A stretch of 30,000 nt of DNA from Theodoxus fluviatilis (lineage: Eukaryota; Mollusca; Gastropoda; Cycloneritida; Neritidae). Location: assembly GCA_034096865.1 (NCBI GenBank), contig JAWQFJ010017077.1, positions 1 to 30,000 of the forward strand. The letters run 5' to 3'. Below, in pieces: positions 24,138 through 30,000 of this stretch. The translations under genes were made by a program, and so were the position numbers. The notes beneath the pieces are model-generated. The model worked only from the letters and a program-made list of their open reading frames with translations, was not told where the DNA came from and did no database searches. Positions within the stretch are counted from its first letter, which is position 1. Every line of letters starts with the position of its first letter.

Positions 24138-25206
24138 GTCGGATTGGAACGGGTTGTCCAAAGTGATGTATCAGCCTGTCCCGGATGTTGCTGCCGATGA
24201 CCCAACTTCAGACATGGACACGCTGTGGAGGATCTCTTGGCCGCTGAAATCACCACGACCTGTTTGGAATGGTTTCATGCAGGAGGCACATGCTGATGGT
24301 GTCTACCCTGGAAAGTCGGAGGTCTTTTTTATGCCGATGATTGACATGAGCTCCAGTGACATGACTTGTATATATTCCACATTGTGTTTTGTCAGTGAAC
24401 AGGCTTTCAGATATAAAGTGACCCCGGTGATCACCTTCGATCAACCGCTGTATCTCAAAGCTCAGGTCATTGTGTCAAGTGCAGCTGATAGTGCTAGTCA
24501 CTTGCAGTCATTGGTCCTCAGGTTGGGGAATTTCCACACACAGATGAGTTTTCTCGGGTGTATTGGCCATCTCATGGGGGGTACTGGGTTACAGGAGGCT
24601 TTGGAACTTGTATATGCAGAGAATGCTGTGGTGCATATCTTGAACGGCAAGGCGTACTCACGAGCTGTGCGGGCACATCTTCTCATGGACGCGGCTCTTA
24701 GTGCGATTCTGACATCAGGAGCCTTCGACCTGCCCTGGATCCTCCTTCATCATCAGGCTGATGACGCGCTGCTGGGTCACGAATCAGACGATTCGCCAAC
24801 ATTGATGGACACATCAGTAGCAGGTTGTGCATCCTCAGAGGAGATTGACACCTCAAACATGGAAGCCTTGCGCCAGGTTGGCCACGAAGACCTTGATGCT
24901 GCGGTTTGCCTTCTTGAACGACTTGCGGCAGGTGGCATCTCAGCCGAAGAAGCAGCTAACCATGATGTGATATCTAAGATCAACAAACGTCTAGAGAAGC
25001 ACAAAGAAAGTCTGTCCAGAAGTCGAACAAGCAGCCTCTGGTTTCAGTACCTAGACATGGTAGGCATTTTGAAGAAATCCATCAAGGCCGAAAGAACTGG
25101 GCGCTTCAATTTGCACCTACAGTCAGTAGCTGAGATGTTGCCTTTTTTGCAGCTGCAGGGCATCACAACTACGCCAAATCTGCCAGACTGTACCTCCAGC
25201 AGATGA
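24138..25206 (+). CDS. N-terminal region of the nuclease-CXC protein
   Basis: This frame is open from the probable acceptor to TGA at 25204-25206. Its homologous reading ends at about 25148, where the protein should pass into the next frame. It has no catalytic motif that I recognise. Conserved-looking blocks are SDMDTLWRISWPLKSPRPVW, PMIDMSSSDMTCIYSTLCFV, PVITFDQPLYLKAQV, LRLGNFHTQMSFLGCIGHLM and HILNGKAYSRAVRAHLLMDA. Alternating hydrophobic and polar stretches suggest a folded soluble domain. The last 19 codons before the stop, beginning QLQGITTTPNLP, are out of the true frame. Codons upstream of 24138 belong to the intron. Confidence 0.7.
25143..25149 (+). other. Frame break at a slippery-like T6G run
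   Basis: The upstream frame reads CCT TTT TTG CAG. The downstream frame is entered exactly by a -1 step after T TTT TTG, giving PF(L/F)AAAGHHNYAKSAR, which fits the expected protein. One missing T in a T7 run explains it equally well. The same T6 occurs in the duplicated fragment at about 23487-23492. Confidence 0.6.
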
Positions 25207-26840
25207 TGGCATTGAAAGACACCCACCCAAAGGTGTATCAAGACTACCAAGAGGGGCACCACGTGTTCCGAAGAAGCGAGAGATACTGGGCGGGGTTGTC
25301 GCAGGATCTTGTCATCGAACAAGTCCTCATGAGAAGTCTGAAGACCAGTGGAGGCCTTACACGGGGAACGGGTTTCGGAGAGAGACAATGTCTTGTCTGG
25401 CTTCTTTCCATGCCTGCTTGTGCTGAGGTCAACTCTGCAATGCAGACACTCTCAGGCATCACATTCACGAATTCGGAGCAGCACAAAGAAACCGGTATAA
25501 CCAGACAAGCCCGCGACCACAAGGACACACAGACACTTGTTTCGTACCTGACAGACAGAAGTCCATTTCTCTCAGACCCTTCCCTCAGAAGCATCGCAAG
25601 TGGGCGGGTTGCAGATGCCACAGCCAATGTTGATAATGCCAAGAATATCGGGAAGAAAATGTTGGATGGCATGACAGAAAAAAATGTGCTTGAGGTTGTC
25701 ATCAGAAAGAAAGATGTGGCCGTCACTCTTGCTACAAAATTGGCAGTGAGAGTCAATGATGAGCCCATCATTATCGATCCACTTCTTCTCTTTCAACGCC
25801 TGTTGAAGATAGCACAAAGCACACCAGAGACCATACCATCTTTGTTCAAGTATGAGATGACCAACCTTCCATGTGCCTTGTTTGACGCCAGTGGACTACC
25901 ACGACTGGCATCAAAGTCAACACTTGCAGAGTATCTCTGGTCATTTACAAAAGAGGACACCACTTTGCCAAATGAAAACATTAATTTTGTCCTTGATGGA
26001 GGTTCACTTCTCCACAAGCTGCCATGGCGGAGGGGATCAACTTACAACCAGCTGGCTGAGATGTATGCAGAATTTGTTGCACGAAAGTACAAGAAAGCAA
26101 CCATTGTGTTTGATGGGTACAGCACGCAACAAACAACCAAAGCTGCCACCCATGTCAGACGGCATGGTACCTCAGTGCAGGTAAATTTCACCGGTGACAT
26201 GATCCTTCAAGACACTCGGGAGAAATTTCTTGCCAATCCAAGCAACAAGCAGCGGTTCATCAATCTTCTGAGCAAAATTTTGATGAAATTGGGATTCCAG
26301 ATCCACCATGCAAAAGATGACGCCGATTGCCTGATTGTCAAGACAACTCTAGACGTTGCTGCAAGTTCAACCACTGTCCTCATAGGAGAAGACACTGATC
26401 TTCTTGTCTTGCTCCTGTACCACGTTACAGACAATCTTCATGGTGTGTACTTCATGCCGAGTGGGAAAAAGGCCAAACTGTGGGACATCAAGGCAACGAG
26501 GGCCAAAATTGGGACAGAAACATGCGGGAGAATACTTTTTGCACATGCGATCACTGGTTGCGACACTACCAGCGGGATGATGAACATTGGCAAATCTCTG
26601 CCTGTGAAACTCCTGAGGAAATCAACACTGTTTCAGAAGATTGCTGATGTTTTCATGGCAGCCAGTACTCATCAGGAGATAGAAGAAGCAGGGGAAAATG
26701 CGGTTGTGCTCCTGTATGGAGGTGAGGAAAAGGACAGCCTCAATCATCTGAGATATGTCAAATATGTACAGAAGGTGGCCACATCAACCAAATCTTTCCA
26801 ACCAAGTTCTCTGCCTCCATCATCATCTGCTGCCAAGTAA
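25149..26840 (+). CDS. FEN/XPG-type PIN nuclease domain block
   Basis: This is the second frame of the gene; the first ATG is at 25203, giving 545 codons to a TAA at 26838-26840. Numbering from that Met, five acidic sites match the FEN1/XPG active-site order: D265 in FVLDGGSLLH, D304 in TIVFDGYS, D372/D373/D375 in HHAKDDADCLIV, D397/D399 in LIGEDTDLLVLL and D454 in HAITGCDTTSG. These correspond to FEN1's N-terminal DAS, VFDG, EAEA, EDMD and GSDY motifs, so a two-metal structure-specific DNA or RNA nuclease is the likely activity. The preceding 250 residues include SERYWAGLSQDLVIEQVLMR and ERQCLVWLLSMPACAEVN, unassigned. The TAA is created by an insertion, since homology resumes at 27082. Confidence 0.82.
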   Translation, partial: AAAGHHNYAKSARLYLQQMMALKDTHPKVYQDYQEGHHVFRRSERYWAGLSQDLVIEQVLMRSLKTSGGLTRGTGFGERQCLVWLLSMPACAEVNSAMQTLSGITFTNSEQHKETGITRQARDHKDTQTLVSYLTDRSPFLSDPSLRSIASGRVADATANVDNAKNIGKKMLDGMTEKNVLEVVIRKKDVAVTLATKLAVRVNDEPIIIDPLLLFQRLLKIAQSTPETIPSLFKYEMTNLPCALFDASGLPRLASKSTLAEYLWSFTKEDTTLPNENINFVLDGGSLLHKLPWRRGSTYNQLAEMYAEFVARKYKKATIVFDGYSTQQTTKAATHVRRHGTSVQVNFTGDMILQDTREKFLANPSNKQRFINLLSKILMKLGFQIHHAKDDADCLIVKTTLDVAASSTTVLIGEDTDLLVLLLYHVTDNLHGVYFMPSGKKAKLWDIKATRAKIGTETCGRILFAHAITGCDTTSGMMNIGKSLPVKLLRKSTLFQKIADVFMAASTHQEIEEAGENAVVLLYGGEEKDSLNHLRYVKYVQKVATSTKSFQPSSLPPSSSAAK

Positions 26841-27081
26841 AAGGTAAAGGTAAAGGTGTGGTTTTTTATAGCGACTTACACCCTTTGTCAGGGTCTCAAA
26901 CCGCTTACACTTTACCCCCTGATCACTGGGCATCTTCATCAATCCTCACTGGTACCTCACAACAAACATAGTGACAGACATTTAAGACGCACACAGTCAG
27001 GTACCAGCACCAACTCCGCTCCCTGGGGAGTATTCCAACCCGATGCTGGCGCTTGGCCGCATACAAGGGTTAATCGCACAC
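26840..27081 (+). mobile_element. Repeat insertion splitting the CXC exon
   Basis: Coding homology stops at AAG TA (26835-26839) and resumes in frame at C CAT TGC (27081). The intervening 240 bp begins with AAAGGTAAAGGTAAAGGTGT and contains TTTATAGCGACTTACACCCT, TCTCAAACCGCTTACACTTT and CCCCTGATCACTGGGCATC. This looks like a dispersed marine-invertebrate repeat, perhaps a SINE. No clear target duplication is visible. Reading it as an intron fails because donor-like GTAAAG sites give the wrong phase or lie after the stop. Confidence 0.6.
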
Positions 27082-27402
27082 CATTGCTTCCGCGTCTATT
27101 TCCAGGTTCAGGCATGGAAGCACCTGAATGATGCGTCCCTGGATCCGTGTCAATGGGGTTGGGAAGTGGCCAATCGCATGCTACTCCCTATGCTGACTGA
27201 TTTGCCTGCTGCTCCAGAGGAGCTCTTGACGGTCATCAGGTGCAACTGTCAGACTGACTGTTCAACCACGAGGTGCACTTGCCGGAAACATGGCCTTGTG
27301 TGCACAGCAGCATGTGGTCATTGTCGAGGAGAAACCTGTGTCAACGTTGCACCCGTGAACCTAGACTATGAGCAGGACGATGAAATTGATGAAGAGCAAT
27401 GA
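27082..27402 (+). CDS. CXC (Tesmin/TSO1-like) C-terminal region
   Basis: The frame from CAT at 27082 reads HCFRVYFQVQAWKHL, DPCQWGWEV and LTDLPAAPEELLTVI, then the cysteine block CNCQTDCSTTRCTCRKHGLV and CTAACGHCRGETC, ending in an acidic tail and TGA at 27400-27402. Nine Cys with CXC, CTC, a KHGLVC turn and C-x2-C spacing match the zinc-binding CXC module of Tesmin, LIN54 and TSO1, which contacts DNA. The module is single, whereas LIN54-type proteins carry two. In this family it is the C-terminus of the upstream nuclease. An ATG at 27043 inside the insertion is not the true start. Confidence 0.8.
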   Translation, partial: HCFRVYFQVQAWKHLNDASLDPCQWGWEVANRMLLPMLTDLPAAPEELLTVIRCNCQTDCSTTRCTCRKHGLVCTAACGHCRGETCVNVAPVNLDYEQDDEIDEEQ

Positions 27403-28234
27403 AAGGGGAATGGGTATGTTATAGACTGGTGAGAAATTGGCTTTCCTTTGAGTTGAAAAGTTTGCAGAAAAGTGTATATGTACCGTGTTTAGAAAAAAAA
27501 TGAGGGTTCATTTTTTGGTGAACAAGAGCGAAGAAGGGGGGGGGGGGGGTTCGTGGAGGACGGGGACAAGTGGGGATTTAGAGAGAGAGATTGAAACACC
27601 TCACCTTTTCTCAAAAGCATGCATGTCTGAAACCAATATGAGCATTGAATTGAATGCTGTTTGTTTGTATTTTGTTCATTTACATTTATTTTTATGCTTT
27701 GTCGTCGTGTCAAATGTCCTGAGAGACATCAAATCATCAATGAAAATGCACGTTTTTGACATATGTTTAATACATCTAGATTTATTTATCATATATTCAG
27801 TTAGCAAATGTCAAATGGAAGCTTGAATTAGCACTATACGTCATATTTCTAGTAACTTTGTGTAATAAATGCAAAATAGGGTAAATTTGTGTTTGCGTCA
27901 TACTTCAGTTCGGTCGCCATTTTCCAGAGCCCAAAAATAAATGTTTGCCCCATCATACTTTGGTAAACTTTTGGGATGTAAAAGTCACACCCTTAAGCAA
28001 CCCAAAACAGTTGAGTTTGCATTTAAAGCAATTTGTTCAAGGTTTGGCCATTTTTCACCCGAATCTGACTGGACTAGTTGTCCTTTGTGTCGTAAGAATC
28101 GGCTTCTTCCGGGCAATAGGTGTGTCAGCGTGTAATTAAGTATGTCGCTGTGTATGTGAGAACTCCGTTGATGACATCAATTGGGCCATACATGGCTTTT
28201 TCTCTGTGTACTTTCTTGTGTGCGCGCAAGTGTG
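27403..28234. other. Probable 3' flank, no gene
   Basis: AT-rich sequence with a G run at about 27537-27549 and AATAAA motifs near 27865 and 27935 that could end the upstream transcript. Two similar 64-codon frames at 27941-28139 overlap each other and show no domain. Confidence 0.45.
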
Positions 28235-28239
28235 AGTGT

Positions 28240-28314
<75 letters not shown>

Positions 28315-28415
28315 AGAGCGAGAGAGAGAGAGAGAGACAGAGAGAGAGAGAGAGTGAGTGTGTATGTGTGTGTGTTTGAGAGTGTGTGTTTGTTTGTGTG
28401 AATATGTGTGTGTAT
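28235..28415. repeat. (TG)n and (GA)n microsatellite
   Basis: TG repeat to about 28309, GA repeat to about 28354, then imperfect TG. Open frames through it join the THAP ORF downstream by chance. Confidence 0.95.
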
Positions 28416-28531
28416 CGACCTCTCCCGATTCGCGTCATCACTTTCTGTGTACACGCCCCTGGAGGGTTTGCTGGAGGGTCGTTACTCTGAATGCACTGCC
28501 AGCCGCGTGTTTTGAAGTTTTCATTTCCACA

Positions 28532-28819
28532 ATGACGAACGATTGCTGTGTGAATGGCTGTTCCCACAGTAGTAGGCCTAAACGAACGAATGTTGTGTCC
28601 TACCATAGGATTCCAACAGTGATTACTAACAATGGGTCACAAATTCGCGAATTGACAGCAAAAAGAAGACGACTTTGGATCAAACAGATCAACAGAAAGG
28701 AGGTGACAGACAAGACAGTTCGCACTTGGACACGCGTTTGTTCACTATCTAAACCGCTTCGCCCCACATTCGGAACGTCGTTTAGCTTAAGATTACACCC
28801 GAATCACGCAGACCGTTAA
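28532..28819 (+). CDS. THAP zinc-finger protein, ligand-deficient
   Basis: ATG at 28532 (context CCACAATGA) opens 95 codons. Residues 1-72 match a THAP domain, a C2CH zinc finger that binds DNA and is common in P-element-like transposases and their host derivatives. Visible are C5-x4-C10 (MTNDCCVNGCSHS), VVSYHRIPTV (the usual SFHRFP position), RRRLWIKQINR (the R..W...I helix) and C70. The fourth ligand should be His three residues after C70 (CSLHF), but the sequence reads CSLSKPLRPTF, so His73 is Ser, probably through a small deletion of HF and neighbours. The AVPTIF end motif is absent. It may be a degraded exon; no donor is obvious. It converges with the minus-strand gene at 29087. Confidence 0.68.
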   Translation: MTNDCCVNGCSHSSRPKRTNVVSYHRIPTVITNNGSQIRELTAKRRRLWIKQINRKEVTDKTVRTWTRVCSLSKPLRPTFGTSFSLRLHPNHADR

Positions 28820-29086
28820 GGTGCATGGAGTACAGTACCGCCGAGCAAGACGTTTGTCACAAAACGCAGATACATTAATGAGGCCGGATCTTAGCATAAC
28901 TCCCCGGGCGTGCGAAGTCAGTCAGGCGGAGTGGCGGCTGCGGTCTGAATGTCGCAATTGGTGCGAATCGTCCAGCACCGACAACAACAACAAAATACCG
29001 GGAAAATCAATTCGCACAACAAAAACTAATGATTGGAATTGACATTTTCATGGTTTTCGTAGGTGTTTTCCGGTGTTTTCCGGCAT
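28820..29086. other. Spacer between convergent gene fragments
   Basis: Contains no recognised exon on either strand. Minus-strand exons continuing the SWIM gene might lie here if GTAAAT at 29090-29085 is a donor, but no convincing acceptor was found. Confidence 0.35.
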
Positions 29087-29411
29087 TTACTCCAAATCCT
29101 TGAGGAACTTGGGCAGTTTCGTGAGTGTGGCCGCCTCGTAGTCCGCAGCATATTCTGGGACCAGCGACAAGATTGCTGGTTTGAATCCAGTTTTTGCAAA
29201 TGAAATAGAGTCATACAGAGTGCGCAGTTCCTCCGGTGTCGTCTCTGGCACAGCTGCTGGTTTTCTTTTTGCTTTGACCTGGCTTGGTGTTCCGTCGATC
29301 AGGGCATCCAGCTGTCGTTTTTTTGTTGCTGCCTTTGTAAAGTCAATGTCAGCACATTTTGCGTAAACGACATCCTTCGTTAGAGGAACAACCCACCCAG
29401 CAATTAAGCAC
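29087..29411 (-). CDS. SWIM/YqaJ-associated protein, internal or last exon
   Basis: The exon begins after an ATTTTGCAG acceptor on the minus strand (AG at 29413-29412). From about 29390 the frame reads VVPLTKDVVYAKCADIDFTK, TKKRQLDALIDGTPSQVKAK, a Thr/Pro linker, PEELRTLYDSISFAKTGFKP and AILSLVPEYAADYEAATLTK, ending LPKFLKDLE at TAA 29087-29089. The KxIDFtsAxxKKRxLD and KPAILSLVP patterns are recalled from the segment between the SWIM zinc finger and the YqaJ-like nuclease domain in invertebrate multi-copy proteins. The first codons (VLNCWV) and this frame are joined only across a GGGT tandem duplication at about 29387-29394, a 4-base frameshift. The TAA may be read-through intron sequence if GA|GTAAAT is a donor. 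The nuclease domain is not in the window. Confidence 0.65.
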
Positions 29412-29476
29412 CTGCAAAATATAACAAAGCAAAATGTTCACAATATTAAAAGAAGAAACATTGTATTTTTCATCTT

Positions 29477-29836
29477 TTAACACATTGCGTCCAGCAAACG
29501 AGTTCAGCTCGTTTCAATACGTAGATGTAAAACAATACGTACTTAAATAAAAATAAATTCTGCATCGAGTGCCTGCAAATGAGCTCAGCTTGTTATCTAG
29601 CGCATCCAAAGGAGAATGAATTGGACGAGTATGATCCGTCATATTCTGATGAAAGCCGGTCAGGAGTAAGTAAGGAGAGTGAAGAACCAGTGTCGACCTT
29701 GAAATTAATAAATTTTTGTTTTGACAACTTTTGTTATGAGGTACCCCACGTTTTATGTCAAAGTACTGAAAATTACTAATTCACTTGGGCGCCAGAGGTT
29801 GGTTTACCTATATTTACTTGGGTCGAAAAGTGTTAA
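29477..29836. mobile_element. piggyBac-like miniature element in an intron
   Basis: TTAA at 29477-29480 and 29833-29836 bound 352 bp. The ends read inward CACATTGCGTCC and, on the complement, CACTTTTCGACC, 9 of 12 matching. TTAA duplications with C-starting imperfect ends are the mark of piggyBac elements. Just inside the left end is AAACGAGTTCAGCTCGTTT, a 7-bp hairpin, with a diverged second copy at about 29573-29595. No full transposase is present. Confidence 0.5.
29579..29779 (+). pseudogene. Possible piggyBac transposase N-terminal remnant
   Basis: A 66-codon frame inside the TTAA-bounded element begins MSSACYLAHPKENELDEYDP and continues SYSDESRSGVSKESEEPVST. The acidic Ser/Glu/Asp-rich start resembles the disordered N-termini of piggyBac-type transposases, where such a stretch precedes the DDD catalytic domain. 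No catalytic segment follows; the frame ends within AT-rich sequence before the right TTAA. The resemblance is compositional, so the call depends mainly on the element ends. Confidence 0.25.
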
Positions 29837-29921
29837 AATGGCATAAACATCTACTTCACTGCACATGTCACATAACATACACACCTGTATCACTTATTTA
29901 AAGTTGTTAAATGGGTTTTAC

Positions 29922-30000
29922 CTGGGTTGGTGTTTGGCTGTCTCGAAGACGGACTGCAGCATCAACAGCAAACAACGACGCTGCAACGTGACTGCACGAC
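29922..30000 (-). CDS. SWIM zinc-finger exon, partial
   Basis: The exon runs in from beyond the window and ends at the donor CAG|GTAAAA. One frame reads SCSHVAASLFAVDAAVRLRD then SQTPTQ, in phase 0 at the splice. C-x-H followed by VAA.LFA is the second half of a SWIM zinc finger (CxCxnCxH), a nucleic-acid or protein binding module found in MULE-type transposases and in YqaJ-associated proteins. Continuing into the next exon gives TQVLNCWV and then, after a 4-base duplication, VPLTKDVVY. The first two Cys of the finger are outside the window. Confidence 0.68.

Larger units (their letters stand above)
23722..27402 (+). pseudogene. FEN/XPG-like nuclease with C-terminal CXC domain, disrupted two-exon gene
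   Basis: The model is exon 1 at 23722-23796, an intron with GTAAGA donor and TTCCAG acceptor (23797-24137), and one long exon from 24138. Joined across the breaks it would give about 1,030 residues: a conserved N-terminal region of unknown function, a FEN1/XPG-type PIN nuclease domain and a Tesmin/TSO1-like CXC domain. The family is recalled as a common, uncharacterised, multi-copy protein in molluscs, cnidarians and arthropods, possibly spread by transposition. The breaks are one extra base at the exon 2 border, a T-run frameshift at 25143-25148 and a 240-bp insertion at about 26840-27080. The long intact blocks imply recent inactivation or sequence errors. Polyadenylation-like AATAAA sites lie near 27865 and 27935. 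Confidence 0.75.
29412..29921 (-). other. Intron of the SWIM gene
   Basis: On the minus strand it begins CAG|GTAAAACCC at 29921 and ends ATTTTGCAG at 29412, 510 bp. It contains the TTAA-flanked element at 29477-29836. Confidence 0.65.

Noticed and set aside
26841..27105. Intron between the nuclease and CXC frames
   Set aside because: The only GT donors give the wrong phase or follow the stop, and CAT...TTCCAG before the apparent acceptor is itself conserved-looking coding sequence.
29922..30000. Alternative frame in the edge exon that matches the phase of the next exon's KCADIDF frame
   Set aside because: It gives a protein with no known motif, while the other frame contains the SWIM CSHVAA motif; a 4-base duplication explains the phase difference.

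Overview
The window is eukaryotic, most likely animal, and its repeat content suggests a lophotrochozoan such as a gastropod mollusc. The signs are very dense microsatellites, decayed non-LTR retrotransposons (LINEs), small DNA transposons, GT...AG introns and multi-copy gene families seen in marine invertebrate genomes. The species call is inference. No bacterial operon, rRNA, tRNA or CRISPR array is visible, and no single-copy host gene could be identified.

Layout: 1-2400 is mostly simple repeats, (GACA)n, (TATG)n and (CT)n. 2401-4754 holds an ORF1-only LINE-like unit followed directly by a 5'-truncated LINE with the reverse-transcriptase FADD motif; each ends in a short GGCC hairpin motif and then a microsatellite. 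4755-12680 is mainly tandem arrays (36, 31, 60 and 15 bp units) and copies A and B of an unclassified dispersed repeat in inverted orientation. 12685-13010 is a minus-strand LINE tail. 13011-15940 has no recognised gene. 15941-19390 contains two more LINE fragments, a 20-bp satellite interrupted by a hairpin insertion, and copy C of the dispersed repeat. 19391-22298 is mostly simple repeat or anonymous. 22304-22665 is a hAT-like miniature element with 10-bp terminal inverted repeats and a 5-bp target duplication.

The gene-like part is 23298-30000. A two-exon plus-strand locus (23722-27402) encodes a protein of about 1,030 residues. It combines a conserved N-terminal region, a PIN-like nuclease domain with the full acidic residue set of the FEN1/XPG superfamily, and a C-terminal Tesmin/TSO1-type CXC cysteine domain. 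Two single-base frame breaks and a roughly 240-bp insertion interrupt it, so this copy looks like a young pseudogene unless the breaks are assembly errors or are bypassed. A 180-bp piece of this same gene, carrying the same frame break, lies about 100 bp upstream of its start codon between 32-bp direct repeats.

Downstream is a THAP zinc-finger ORF lacking its last zinc ligand (28532-28819). Facing it on the minus strand are two exons of a SWIM zinc-finger gene of the type linked to YqaJ-like nuclease proteins (29087 to beyond 30000). The intron between these exons contains a piggyBac-like miniature element with TTAA duplications. The end of the window is therefore a cluster of mobile or element-associated nuclease and zinc-finger families. 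Whether they act together is unknown.
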